Shown here one piece after another: positions 23,678-35,296 of a DNA stretch of 64,000 bases. The position numbers and the translations under genes were made by a program. The DNA is from Sabellastarte sp. h YS-2021 (lineage: Eukaryota > Annelida > Polychaeta > Sabellida > Sabellidae). The stretch's first letter is position 1. Each line of letters starts with the position of its first letter. The stretch lies in assembly GCA_964017235.1 (NCBI GenBank), contig OZ024936.1, positions 61,059,028 to 61,123,027 of the forward strand, written 5' to 3'. Under the pieces are notes generated by a model, which ran no database searches, was not told the DNA's origin, and saw nothing but the letters and a program-made list of their open reading frames with translations.

Positions 23678-24086
23678 GAATGTGTTATTTGTAGTGTATT
23701 ATTAGTTTTCTATGGTCCTTTCATTGTGGTTGTTATACACTTCCTATATTGGTGTTCAGAGTAGAAGTACTGAGATAGTAAAGTGGATTCTTTTTTAATT
23801 AAAAACGACTGAAAATATTGTATTGTACACAGAATATATTGATTGTATTGTATGTCTGACAATGTTGTCACACTTTTGTAAATGTAAATATCTGTATAAT
23901 AATAAAAAAAAAAAAAAATTATTCAAGCAAAATGGAGGATGGTAACAGTAAAAAAATCCTGAATAATCATAACAGATATTTTTGGTCAAAAATCAGTTCT
24001 TGCGAATCTCTATTGTTTTGTAACTTCCCTTTTATCTGTAACATCTAAGTTTGTGCACTCTTCCAAAAACATGGAGCTGTGTTATC
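23678..24086. other. LINE 3' UTR and short flank
   Basis: About 225 bases of 3' UTR end in the poly-A at 23904-23918, followed by about 170 bases of unique DNA up to the second Harbinger. No features are seen in the flank. Confidence 0.6.
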
Positions 24087-24853
24087 TTAGACCCCAGTTA
24101 CACATGGCCAGATGCACCGCCAGATCACGTCAGGTTACCAAATATGGAAAATTTTGAGTGATTTACGGATCATATTTTTCGTCCTTGAACACATCCATAT
24201 GTGATGTGTCCATTGGAGACACCACAGAAAAATCAAACTGGTTGAACTTTCCACAAAAGGTTTGCGGATCCTAGGTGTAATTAATATCTGTATCACATCC
24301 ATATGTTATCGATAAAGCGTCCGTAACATCCTTACAGCTTCCGTACATGTCCTTGGCTCATCTGTACCAATTAAAATTCGGAAAAAGTATGCGGTTGTCC
24401 ACAGAGGGTGTTCAGAGGCTGTAAGGACACTACCGGCACTTTACGGACAATGCCAGAAACCACAAAGATCAATAGGGATGCTCGTTGGAGAAGGTCATAG
24501 ATATGAAATTAGATATTCCTGGAGGTGTATACGGACAATAGGAATGGGGTTTACGGATGGTAAGGACGTCTCAAGGACAATAAGCACAGGGTTTACGGAT
24601 ATATTTTCAGTTTCACACAGCATTTGGGAACTTACGGAAAGGCACTTTGTCATGGACAAAACCGTATATAAGGGCCGCTTGGCTAGGCTTTTGCTAATAT
24701 ACTTTTTCGGCAATTTGATGTGAAAACATCAACTTTTGGAACTTTTACAGTTGATACTGTATATGTTTGAGAATATATTTTGTTGGCATTCTTATTACCC
24801 CAAAATATTTCCGACTTTTCAAAATAGGGAGTTTGGCGAATATTTCTGTAAAA

Positions 24854-25815
24854 TGCCACCAAAGAAAAGAATGAAGAGGAGAGGTAGTCAGGAGATGGAG
24901 AGGATGTCCACACAGGTCCAGGCAAGGAGTACAGAGATGGATGATTTGACTTGTGTTCCAGAGACTCAGCAGAGACAGCAGGCAGCTGGGGTGGAGGAGG
25001 TGGTGGTGTGGGTTGAGGACCCTCGGATACGGAACAGGGTACAGAATACAGAAAATAACGGATACAGAAATCAGATTCAAGTGCTGAGGACATTGCTGAC
25101 ACACAGGACACACATGCTGCTGGGGGGACACAGAAGGGCAAGGGCAAAAAGGATGACAAAAGGGGCAAGAAAACCACTGTTGTGTTCAGTGATGAGAATG
25201 AGCAGAAATTAGTGGACTTTTTGTGTGACAATGAAATTCCCTACAACAAGAACTACAAGGATAGGTCCAAGAGGGAGGTTGTCTGTATTTTGTGAGGAGC
25301 ACAACTTGGACAAAGATGTCTGCCAAGAGTGGTTCCAGAGCCAGCGCACACCTTTTGGGAAGGTGACACACATGAAGTCTGTCCTGGGGGGACCATAGCA
25401 GCGAAATGGACCGGAGACAATTTCCAGTTCCTGAGGGGCCATATGTTGTGCCATGTTAAAGGAAAAAGTGAATTCAGGCTGTCAAAGGGGTCAGCTTCCC
25501 AAGCCAGTGCACCAGCGGGCTCAGCATCCAAAAGGGAGACAGTGCACATGGAACCATTCCAGGATACTTCTCCTCCAGAATCCACATATGACTCAGCAGA
25601 CATTTCACACCTAGACACACATACGCCTACTCCTAGATCGCGAGGCATCAGCGTCACTTCGAGCTTTGCAGATTCTAACTTCCAGTCAGCTCTCATGGAA
25701 TCCTGAAGAGGGGTAACCGAGTTGAAAGACATTGTGGCCAAGAAATTCACTGATGACAAGGCTGACAAGGCTGATAACCCACGACTTCTCCCCAAACCCC
25801 AAACCAGGAGGTAAA
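24854..25815 (+). pseudogene. MADF-like protein of Harbinger 2, disrupted and truncated
   Basis: The start ATG at 24854 gives MPPKKRMKRRGSQEMERMST, so this copy preserves the native N-terminus. The trihelix block is spread over changing frames (ENEQKLVDFLCDNE near 25197, then EWFQSQRTPFGKVTHMKS near 25325-25385). A region around 25020-25200 is out of frame. The downstream Ser/Thr-rich part (ETVHMEPFQDTSPPESTYDS) is intact in frame 25329-25706. Sequence homologous to copy 1 stops near 25795 (DNPRL), before the BESS-like motif. It probably bound the ACGGAT-rich ends in life (inference). Confidence 0.75.
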
Positions 25816-26490
25816 GGGGTACTTGGACCAACGTCCAGTTAGCTGGGGTTGAATGGGTATCTCTTCAATGTCCCACCAACATAAACATTTCTCCTGTCAC
25901 TTGCTTCTTTCAGGGGGGAGGTACATTTGCCCTTAGTACTGGCGCCTTTGAGGAGGTCTTGTATACTTAATTACTTGATTGTCTATTTTTCCCAGTCAAT
26001 GTATGTCCTCCCTTTGAACCCTTCCTTTTGTCATCACACAGTTGTCGTGTCACATATTTGTGTACCTAAGCAGAGGAAAGAAATGCATTTTTGGCCATTT
26101 CCAAAATATAAAATTTTCATCTGCTGTTAATTGCTTCACCAATGTAAAGTTTCTAATGACTGCAGATCAAAGTTTGTAGGATAAGCTATTGAACAATGGC
26201 AACATTTGCCAGATAAATGCATTTTTCAGTGGCCATATTAAAATGAAAATAAGAAGAATAAGAAAATCAGGCATTTTATTGCAAAAAGTGTAAAATGCAC
26301 ACATTACAACATAACAAAAAGGACAATAATGTTTGATCTAATCAATAAGTGTCCATGTAAAACTGTATTAAAATCATATAGTTCATGAGGTAGCACATAC
26401 ATTTTAGTGTTCCATTGCAGTATTTAGTATTTACATTGAGAAAGTCACTGTATCACAGTATTTAAATGTACACAATTATTTCTGTTTATT
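25816..26490. other. Non-coding middle of Harbinger 2
   Basis: Convergent 3' flanks homologous to parts of 11.0-11.7 kb of copy 1, for example CACATTTCTCCTGTCACTTG-like and TGCACACATTACAACATAAC-like blocks. No gene is seen. Confidence 0.55.
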
Positions 26491-27549
26491 TTAAATTATG
26501 TCCATTTGCCAAGGGACCTGTCCATCAGTCATGAAATAGTCCCTCAGAATATTCCTCTGTGTCTTTGCTGCCTCCATTGCGTTTCAGCCCTCATGTGGAA
26601 TGTCATTGTCCTCCAGCACTATTGGGGGCTGGACCTCTGCCCCAAAGTCATCCTGTTGACCTGTGGGATATTGCATCCTCAGCAGGTTGGGGAGTACTAG
26701 GCAGGCCATGACCACCCTGGCTACCACGGGAGGATCCTGCTGCATTGTCCTCTGGAATATGCGGAAGCCTGACGTCAGTATCCCGAAGGCATTCTCTACC
26801 ACCCTTCTTCCCCGGCTGAGCCTGTAGTTAAACACCCTCTGGTTCAAGTCCATGCCACGTCTTGAGTAGGGCTTCATGAGCCAAAGCTTGAGGGGGAAAG
26901 CATCATCCCCAAGGATAAAATAGTTCACCTTCGGCCCATCATCAACAAGCGATTCACTCTCTGGGAAGCCAATGGTGCCATCCTCTATTTTGTGCCTCAA
27001 ATCTGAGTGCTTGAATATCTGTGCATCAAAGCTTGACCCGGCTGCACCCAAGTCCACCCACAGGAACTTACAATCTCCATCCACCAAGGCCAAGAGAACA
27101 ATTCGAATGGAAGCCCTTGTAGTTGTGGTAGAGGCTGCCACCTCATCGTGGACATCAGATTGGAATGTGCTTTCCATCCAGGGCATCCAGGGAATGTGGG
27201 ATGTTCCACCTCCGATGAAAAACGGACTCGACCTCTTGGGGCTTGTGGGGCATGTCATCACCTCATTTTGATAGGCCCTGATGATAGTGTTGCAGACCTC
27301 TGGCACAAACCTATTGATGGTTGACCGTGCCACCCTGAAAGCATATTGAAGGGTTGGGTAGCTGTCTCCACTGGCCAAGTGTCTCAGGGTGACCGCCAAC
27401 TTTAGTCCTGGACACTGGGGGTCTCTCATCCAGGTCCTGTCTTTCTGGATCTCAGGGCCGAGTCTCTGCTCCAGCTCTTGAAACAGCTCTGGTGGCATCC
27501 GGATGAAGTTTCGGTATGCCATAGGGTCATCTAACTCAAGCATTGGCAT
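26491..27549 (-). pseudogene. Harbinger DDE transposase, copy 2, disrupted
   Basis: The start ATG at 27549 gives MPMLELDDPMAYRNFIRMPP. The N-terminal part is intact and keeps PEIQKDRTWMRD, which copy 1 lacks. From about 27260 to 27110 the reading is shifted: the peptide RSSPFFIGGGTSHIPWMPWM is what copy 1 encodes in a different frame. The first catalytic Asp (DGKH block) is therefore lost, although the frame recovers at VLLALVDGDCKFLW. The second Asp (ILGDDAFPL) and Glu (RRVVENAFGIL) are present. The open frame ends at 26584 where copy 1 reads EGRNPLEAAK, so this is an early stop. The original end is near 26491. Confidence 0.9.
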
Positions 27550-28269
27550 CAGTCTGGTGTACTGACCCTCTTCTTCACATTCTGCTTGGCTTAACCTTGA
27601 CCTGACAGAATATCTTCTGGGTCTTTACTGTCCTAGTTGTACACCCCATCTCCTTATCAGCCAGTCTATCATAGCTGTAATGATGGCTAACTGTCTATCC
27701 ATTTGTAATATTAAGAGTTGAATTTGCATAAGATCTCTGTTCCGTCTGTTCTTTCTGGCTTCTTAATTCTATCTGGCCAGTGGCCTTACCCTCACCCATT
27801 TTATAGGCATTTGGATCCAGGTATCCAGTGGTCAATGTTTCCCACCAGGACAGCTTAATGTAATCATAAAAATCCCTAACTGATAAACTGACATCCGCGA
27901 GAGAAATAAAGATCTGTAAACCCCATTTGCTAATCTCTGTGAGTCTCCGCAAGATCCGTATACCCATCTGGGGTGTCCTTTAGACGTCCTGATGCATCCC
28001 TATGTCATCCTGGCATGTCTTGGGATGTTTCCGCCATACTGCGGGTGGTCACGGATGTGTATCCAGAGGTCATGCGCAAGCAATGGAAAGCGTTCCTAAC
28101 ATCTTTGTGGCATCCGTACCATCCGTGGAGTTACCAGTGTCACAGCCGTAAATTACTCACTTTTCAAACATTCCCCCTCCCCAAACCCCTGCCATCTACA
28201 ATTTCCATATATGGAACTGTGGCCTATATCCGTGGGGGATCCACGAAAGTATAACTGGCCCCTTAGTAA

Positions 28270-28854
28270 GGTAGCAGTTACACATCCAAGGATGGCCCGC
28301 CGGATCATGCCAGGTTTCCTAATATGGAAAAGGTTAAGTGATTTATGGATCATCCGTAACATCCGTAATGTCCTTGTGAGATCTGTAGTGGCATACTGTG
28401 ATCCGAAGTGACATGCCAAGGATCAGATAAGATCCCTAGGACGTTACGGAAAAATCAAAACTGTTTGATTTTTCTGTAAAGTCCATACAGACCTTAGTAT
28501 CCATAGCCCTTCCGTATCTCATCCATAGCTCATCCGTTAGTGTCCTTATTGTCCCTAAACCCATCCTGGATTTCCTTGTGGCATCCCTTTCATCCTTGAC
28601 ACTTCTGTGGCAATAAATATCTGTAAAAACATTGCCAGATCTAACCGGATCTGCTATGGACTGACACAGAAAGGGTTAGCGGATTAGAAAACAGTCATAA
28701 GACCAATCTTTTGTGAAATCTCTTCATCCGCAAACCTCTCTGTGGCGGTCGGTAGCAGATCCGTGGCAGTTCCGTAAATCTTTTACACGACCCACCCTCA
28801 TCCCATGGAACCGTGGCATATATCCATGGGGTATTCTTGGATGTGTAACTGGAG
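28270..28854. mobile_element. Harbinger MITE next to copy 2
   Basis: 585 bases. The left end reads GGTAGCAGTTACACATCCAA and the right end inverted reads CTCCAGTTACACATCCAAG. TAA flanks both sides (28267-28269 and 28855-28857). The interior is non-coding and packed with ATCCGTAA-type motifs, as in the two large copies. It lies only a few bases from the right end of Harbinger 2. Confidence 0.8.
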
Positions 28855-28857
28855 TAA

Positions 28858-29489
28858 GAATAGAGTCGTACTAGTCTCCGAAATATTGTACAGAAGTTAT
28901 CAACGCCTTTTGTCATGAGTTATGTCCATGAATTGTTGCAGTCAGAAGAAGATCGCAAGGCCATTTTTTCTTTCATCTGAGTTATCTTTACAAAGGAGTT
29001 ATCTACAAGTCGGGGAATTAGAAAGAATTAAGCAAATATGAACAAACCACCCAAATCATTTATGCACATTGATATCTACATGGAAATGCGGACTTACAGG
29101 AAACCATAACACAAAACATAACCTTTTTATAAGTTCTTGTTGTATGTCTAACATTTTTGTAGATTTGAAAAAAAACAAACAAACATAAGCTAATTATAAG
29201 GGATACAAAGGGAATAAATGGGACAACAAAAGTAGAAATGCACTTGTCAGACAAGGAAGGGAAACCATCTGAATAAATGCATATATAGCTCTTGCATTTT
29301 ACAAAAGAACTATATAGGTATATGACTTCCTTGTATTGCTTTTCTTTTGATATATTAATTGTAAGTGACAGGCATATATGTCTCAGAACTGTTGATAGGT
29401 GAATTACTGTTTCGTTTTGTTGATTTCGTTTTCTGGGCACAATAGAAATAAGATAGAGAAGAGTGTACAAGATATAATTTTTACACTAT
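28858..29489. other. Intergenic, nothing recognised
   Basis: The minus-strand frame at 29060-29470 (136 codons) is hydrophobic and AT-rich, with no domain and no orthologue I recognise. I treat it as chance. Confidence 0.4.
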
Positions 29490-29595
29490 AAAGGTTAGCT
29501 GTTTCACCACAAAAATTAGTTGTTACACCATGAGATTAGTTGTTACACCATGAGGATTAGTTAGTAACAAAAATATTAATTATCATACCACAAAA
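29490..29595. repeat. Minisatellite, left part
   Basis: Degenerate units near ATTAGTTGTTACACCATGA, spacing about 20-26. The array stops at the LINE poly-T (29596) and resumes at 36605. Confidence 0.8.
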
Positions 29596-29915
29596 TTTTT
29601 TTTTTGTAGACAACCCCCCCATCAGGGTTAAATACAAAAATACTCATACACAGTATGAGTGCCAGTACACCTTTTAAACAAAAATATCAAACAATATCAG
29701 CCTCATAAACTTTAATTACATATTAATATTATCTTTAACCATGCAGCACTACTTAGGTCCGCATAAATATTTATCAACCAAACATTAACATGTTGGATTA
29801 CTATCAAGTACCACTCAGCCTTGTTAGAATAGAGTATTTTTTGATAAATTTGTTAAAATACATTTCAGTTCTCGCCAACGCAAGTTGTTCATTATATATT
29901 TTGGTCAAATAACTT

Positions 29916-32900
29916 TCATACTAAAAAAAACTGCTTTTTCAATCTTGCACATTTTAAGATATAGAATTTACAAGTCATTGTAATAGTATTTATTGACATG
30001 TTAGACACAGTAGCTCCCCAATATCCAAATATTATAGTTGCTGGGTAATAATTAATACCATAATTTGCCTTTTTGGATATCCAAGATTTTACATCCATCC
30101 AAAGATTAATACTTTTTGACATGAAACAAATAAGTGAACAAGAGTTTCTTCATATTCATTACATAGCCGGTAAAAAGGTGTTTCAGAGAGTCCAACTTTA
30201 TACAGATATGTGTTAGTAGCAGTTAAACGATGGATTAATTTATATTGAAACCAAATGAGACCGTTGTCTTGTATAGAGAAAAAGCAATTTCTGAAAATAT
30301 TTTTGTGACATGCTGAATTGAAAGATATATCCAAATCTTCTTTCCATTTTTTAAAATAATTATCTTGAGTATTACCCTTTTTTATCAATACATTGTAAAA
30401 GTCTCTAGTTCCTTTTTTTGACTTTGACAGTAATTGGACTTGAATTAGAAAAACTGGTCGCTGGTAGGTCTGAGGTTTCAGGTTATAGGTTTGTATATAT
30501 TTTTTTAAGCACAAGTATAGTTGATGATATGACAAGAAGTCTAAAGAAGAATGGTAGTACCGAGCAAGTTCATCCCGAGACATTATGTGACAATTGTTAT
30601 TCACAAGATCAAGTGGGCAAAGCACACCTTTCTTTTAGATCCTGGATATGTCCAGATCTGGTAAAACAAATTCTGGGTTGTACCACAGTGGTACACACAT
30701 TTTACTTTGATATGAATCTGAACTGGTCAAGATCAATAATGTGTCACTCCATGCAAGTAAAACATCCTTCCAAAAGTTATTACTGGTATTTTGGGCGGTT
30801 TGTCTGATCCCAAGAAGACTATTTTGTCAAGTTGGCCAATGATGTGTGTGGCTAATTGTGACCAGGGAGCCTCGGGTTTTATATATATTTGACGAATCCA
30901 AGACATTTTGAGCGCTTTGATAAAACAGTTTATATTTATCATCCTCAAACCTCCATCCAAGTAACTCAGACACAACTGATTACGATTAATTTTATCTGGC
31001 TTTCCTTCCCAAATAAATTTATAACATGCTTATAATCTCTTGCATAGTGAAGGAGTCAGGATTTGGTAAAGAAACAAAAACATGATTTAATTTTGGAAGT
31101 ATAAGTGTTTTCAAAACTGTTATTTTACCAAGAGGAGTTAAATATCGTTTTTCCCAATTTCTCAGATCGCTTTTTATTTTGTTTTTCATTCTAGCATAAT
31201 TGGTGTATATACCATGCTGCCCAAATCAACTGAGAAAGTTAATCCCAGCAAGTCGAATTCAGTGTTCATAAGCTTGGTTTTGTCAGTATTTATTTTTAGC
31301 CCTGAATAAGACCCATATATTTCTAATGTGTTAAGAGCTGCCAACAGAGACACAGATGTACCATCTAATATTAGGGTAGTGTCATCAGCAAATTGTGTAA
31401 TTTTGTAGATGGCTCTTCCAATTTTTATTCCACCAATGCATTCGTTCTTTTCCACCAAAAGATGAAGTATTTGTGCACTAATGATAAAAAGATAAGCTGC
31501 AATGGGATCACCTTGTCTGCATCCCTTTTCAATGTTAATGAATTCAGATAAAAAGCCACTTTAAAAAGCCCATATTTTGATTAAATGTCTGTACCCAACT
31601 TAAAATACTTGGCCCGAACCCCAAAAATTTCAGAATGGAATAAAGGAAACTCCAAGAGATAGAATCAAATGCTTTTTCAAAGTCCACGAGCATTAAGAGG
31701 CCAGGAATATTCTGTTTCTCAGTATAATACATAATATCGTATATCAGCCTGGTACCATGTCCAATATAACGTCCCGATACAAAACCAGATTGACTCGGAG
31801 ATATAATTTTGTCAAGATATTTCTTAATTCTATTAGCAATAGCACTGGAGCCTATCTTATATATGACTGATAACAAAGAAATTGGTCGCCAATTCTTTAG
31901 AAAATGCCTAGGTTTGTTTCCTTTTGGAAGGCAATTGATGATACATTGCCGCAACGATATTGACATTTTGCCTATTTCATATGCATAATTTAAGGCCCTT
32001 AATATAAAGTACTTTAATTTACCCCAAAATAACTTTAAGAATTCAGAAGGAAAACCATCTATGGCAGGGCATTTCCCATTTTTCATCACTCTCAGTGCAT
32101 CACTCAGTTCATTTATTCTTAAAGGTCTTTCCAATTCCATAGACTCTTGCGGTGTTAATTTTGTTACATTTTCCGGAAATAGCTCATTAAGTCTATCTAC
32201 AGTCAGTTCGCTTAAGACATCATCATTGTTTTTGAACAGCTCTTGATAGAAGTCGTTCACTTCTGAAAGGATATCTTCTTGTTTTGTTAATATGTCCCCA
32301 TTACTTTTGTGAATTCTTTTTATTGTCTTTTCTAGATAATTTCGTCGCTCTAAAGAGCAAAAAATTTTTGAAGGTTTTTCACCTTCTCTAAGCCACTGGA
32401 CTCTTGACCTAAAGTAGCTGCCTTTTATTTTTTCCTCTCTTAATTCTTGAAGTTCATTTTTTTTGTCCTCTAACAAGTTTATATTATGAATGCTTCCAGA
32501 ATTTTCTAATGTTTCAATATCTGCCATAATTTGGGCCTCCCTATTGCACTGATTCTTTTTTTAATAGATGAATACTTAATGTTTTCACCTCTTATCTTCA
32601 GGGGTAAAATTTCAAGAAACTGACTGTCAGAGACTGTTAAATGTATCTCATTGTTCAAAATTGTTGCCAAACTATGCAAATTATAAACTGGTACCGAATA
32701 TTCTTGCTTTACAGATTCTATTATATTGTTAACCATTTCGATATACTTTTTATCTTGTAAGAGTGAACAATTTAGCTTCCATATTCCCTTTCCTCTTTTG
32801 AATGAAGACAGATTGATTTTCATCTCTACTATTGAGTGATCGGAACAATAACCAGGTATTATGTTACAGCTGTTTATAATATTCAAGATGCTGTTTGATG

Positions 32901-33535
32901 AAATAATATAATCTAGTCGTGCTTGTTGTACTGGATTTTTTCTGCGTCATGTATATCGCCTAGTTTTCTGGTGAAAGTATCGGAATGTGTCTATTAAATT
33001 GTGGTCATTTAAGATATTGACTAATAATGCGCGCGATTTTGGATTGTTAATCGCTTTATAGTTATTAACATCAAATGAAGGATCAAGAGCCAAGTTAAAA
33101 TCTCCACAGATAATAACATGATCCTCCTGAGAGTTGGCAATTAAGTCAGATATGTTATCAAAAAAATAGGAGTATCTTTATTAGGAGCATATACATTTAT
33201 TAATTTCAGGGTGCAATCACTAAGTGATATATTTGCTCCCATAAGATTTCCATTGTCATCAGCAAAGGTTAAGACAATTTTGTATTCAAAGTTTCCTGTA
33301 AAAAGAATTGCGACACCTCTAGAATTTGATTTCTTACCATTTAGGAGACAATCTCCTTTCCAGATTTGTTTTATTGATGGAATGTCAGAATCAAGCCAGT
33401 GGGTGTCCTGTAAACAAAAAATCCCTGCACCTAGTTTTTCCAGATAGGTCAAGACATCTTGTTTTTTCTGCATACCCTGTAAGCCCTGGCAATTCACTGG
33501 CAATTCACTGATAACACTTTTATACTGTTAGTCAT
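29916..33535 (-). pseudogene. LINE ORF2, multiply disrupted
   Basis: Same architecture as copy 1. The endonuclease shows NCQGLQGMQKKQDVLTYL and LQDTHWLDSD. The reverse transcriptase shows NWRPISLLSVIYK, MLVDFEKAFDSISWSFLY and FADDTTLILDG. The terminal part shows LIHRLTATNTYLYKVGLSE and LCNEYEETLVHLFVSCQ. The original start is the ATG at 33535 (MTNSIKVLSVNCQ). An 11-base tandem duplication of CAATTCACTGG right after it breaks the frame. Frame changes follow near 33140, 32890, 32520, 31500, 31180, 30730 and 30100, several with sequence missing. It is diverged from copy 1, so the two are different lineages within one family. Confidence 0.88.
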
Positions 33536-34886
33536 TATTTGGACCTTCTGTTATCTCTGTTGATAGCACATCTAATACATATCTATCTTCATCTTTCTTA
33601 ATGCAGGCAAATTGAAGCTTAGGAATGTACCAGCAACTACATATACAAACATGAAACAATATTTGAGAGCACATAAAGTAAGTACAAACAAAAAACACAG
33701 AAAAAAGAAATAACATGACTATATACATATGAGACGTCAAAAGAGAGAAAAAAATGAATTTCAAAGAAAAAAAAGAGACAGGAAGGGCATTACAGATACA
33801 ATCTGTAATGGTGTTTATAATTAAAATAAGAAAACTTAACTAAGAACCACTGTTTTTGGTGTTTTTATAAACAAAGACATAAGACAATTTGTTACATTCC
33901 TTTAAAACAGTGGTAGTACAAGTACATCTTGCTTTAGTTATATTTCTCATAACAAACTTCTATAGATTATCAATTGTGCTTATGATTTGCAGCCTGCCTA
34001 ATAAAAAAACGATGTCACATTTTGAGATTATTTTAAGTCTTCGCATATTAAAAAACACCACACTGACACTAAGTCTACTTGTTTTTTACTCGATAGATTC
34101 TAAATTGTGCTTATTTCTTACAGCAAAGATCAAAGTCACATTGAGATTAGTACTTTCATCCACACCATAACTAAACAAGTAAAAACCAAAGCAGTTACTA
34201 AAGTTTAATTTTTCATGAGAGTAAACACAAAATTAGTGGAAAAATTGAATGATACTAGCCAAAGTAAAGTTGTTCACATTTTTTATCATATTAATCATCA
34301 ATTAGCTGTGGTGTAACCATTTTTATAGCTATAATAAAATCAATTTTTTAATAACCGTATCATATCTTATATAAAATGATTATGTATGATATTAACACCA
34401 TTATCACATCGAGAAGTATCATGAGCATGGTTACTAAATAATCATATCATATTCCAGATTAATGTGTCCATTTAAAGACTCCATCTATAATATATCTATT
34501 TCTAATGACTGTATCATATCTTATGTTAAAGATTGTTCTTGTTATTTAACAATGTCACCACATATAGAAGTAGTATGAGCATAGCTACTAAATAATCATA
34601 TCATATTCCAGATTAATATGTCAATTTAAATAACCCCATGTAGTTACTGAATTAATGCTCACAATATTCAATCATTTCTCTTAAGCAACAACTGGCTGGA
34701 GTAAAATTTATTTAATTTAGTTAATGTCATTATGAAAATCCCACTTGACTACCATTAGCTGTGAATGATTTTATGACTTCCATTTGATTCTTTTAAAATA
34801 CAATTGTTTCAAAATACCTAGCTTTACTGTCAATGATTTTATAACTTCCATTTGATTCTACAAAAACTGTTTCAATTTTCCTAGCT
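33536..34886. repeat. Repetitive spacer between IMPACT domain and ORF2 of LINE 2
   Basis: 1.35 kb, non-coding. A block of about 145 bases ending in AAATAATCATATCATATTCC occurs twice (about 34350-34480 and 34500-34630). A block of about 75 bases with GATTTTATGACTTCCATTTG occurs twice near 34768 and 34832. The sequences differ from the copy 1 spacer, but the style is the same. Confidence 0.7.
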
Positions 34887-35264
34887 TTACTTTGTCAGTA
34901 CCGCAGCTGCAGCTTCAGTAATCAACTGAAACCTTTTTTATCCGAAGTATGTTCCACCAAACCAGCGTGTGACCACTAATAGTTTGTTCTTTATTCCTTT
35001 CTCCTTTAGGACTGACAAAAGTCTTTTTCCCGCACCCCACTCGCGATCATCATTGAAATGTTTCACACATGAGTTGCCTCTATCCACACGGTAGGCATAT
35101 ATATTGTGATCTGCCTGTCCGACTCTTGTGTCCATGGAAATAGCCTTCAATGCTGTGATGACATCATCCTGTGAATTTATATCTACAACATGACCTTGGA
35201 AAGTACTACAATTGTAGGTATGTGGTGGAGCAGATGCCACATTAAAGCTCGGTCAAGGACACAT
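34887..35264 (-). pseudogene. IMPACT/UPF0029 domain of LINE 2 ORF1
   Basis: Minus-strand frame: CSTFQGHVVDINSQDDVITA, ADHNIYAYRVDRG, FNDDREWGAGKRLLSVLKEK and KLLVVTRWFGGTYFG. After one in-frame stop come KRFQLITEAAAAVL and a final stop at 34887-34889. The order and spacing match copy 1 and the IMPACT family (AYR, DDGE..AG..L, VVxRWFGGxxLGxxRF). It lies 30-40 codons behind the ORF1 C-terminal domain, but in another frame, so this copy has a frameshift or stop between them. The first listed residue is encoded by GTG and is not a real start. Confidence 0.78.
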
Positions 35265-35296
35265 ATATTGATATCCTGTACCTTGTCGTTTTCGGG

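Larger units (their letters stand above)
15102..23918 (+). mobile_element. L1/Tx1-type LINE, copy 1, 5'-truncated
   Basis: The order on the plus strand is an ORF1 end with an IMPACT domain (15102-15620), a 4.2 kb repetitive non-coding spacer, ORF2 with endonuclease and reverse transcriptase (19860-23677), a short 3' UTR and a 15-base poly-A (23904-23918). The coiled coil and RRM of ORF1 seen in copy 2 are missing, so the copy is probably truncated at about 15100. That the ORF1 piece and ORF2 belong to one element is inferred from the same order in copy 2 at 29.6-36.6 kb. Confidence 0.75.
24090..28262 (-). mobile_element. Harbinger DNA transposon, copy 2 (inverted)
   Basis: The left terminus GACCCCAGTTACAC starts at 24090. 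The right terminus, inverted, is GGGGCCAGTTA, ending at 28262. TTA flanks both sides (24087-24089 and 28263-28265). Gene order is that of copy 1 in reverse: MADF-like gene on plus, transposase on minus. It is about 1 kb shorter than copy 1, because the BESS-like and Gln-rich end of the accessory gene and part of its 3' flank are gone. Confidence 0.92.

Noticed and set aside
9314-28262. One giant transposon bounded by the inverted Harbingers
   Set aside because: Each Harbinger has its own pair of ends and its own target duplication (TAA and TTA), so they are separate insertions.
29060-29470. 136-codon minus-strand open frame
   Set aside because: Hydrophobic, AT-driven composition, no domain, no neighbouring gene structure. 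Treated as chance.
34887-35264. Host IMPACT gene or pseudogene next to a LINE
   Set aside because: It lies inside the target duplications of LINE 2, and the same domain follows ORF1 sequence in LINE 1.
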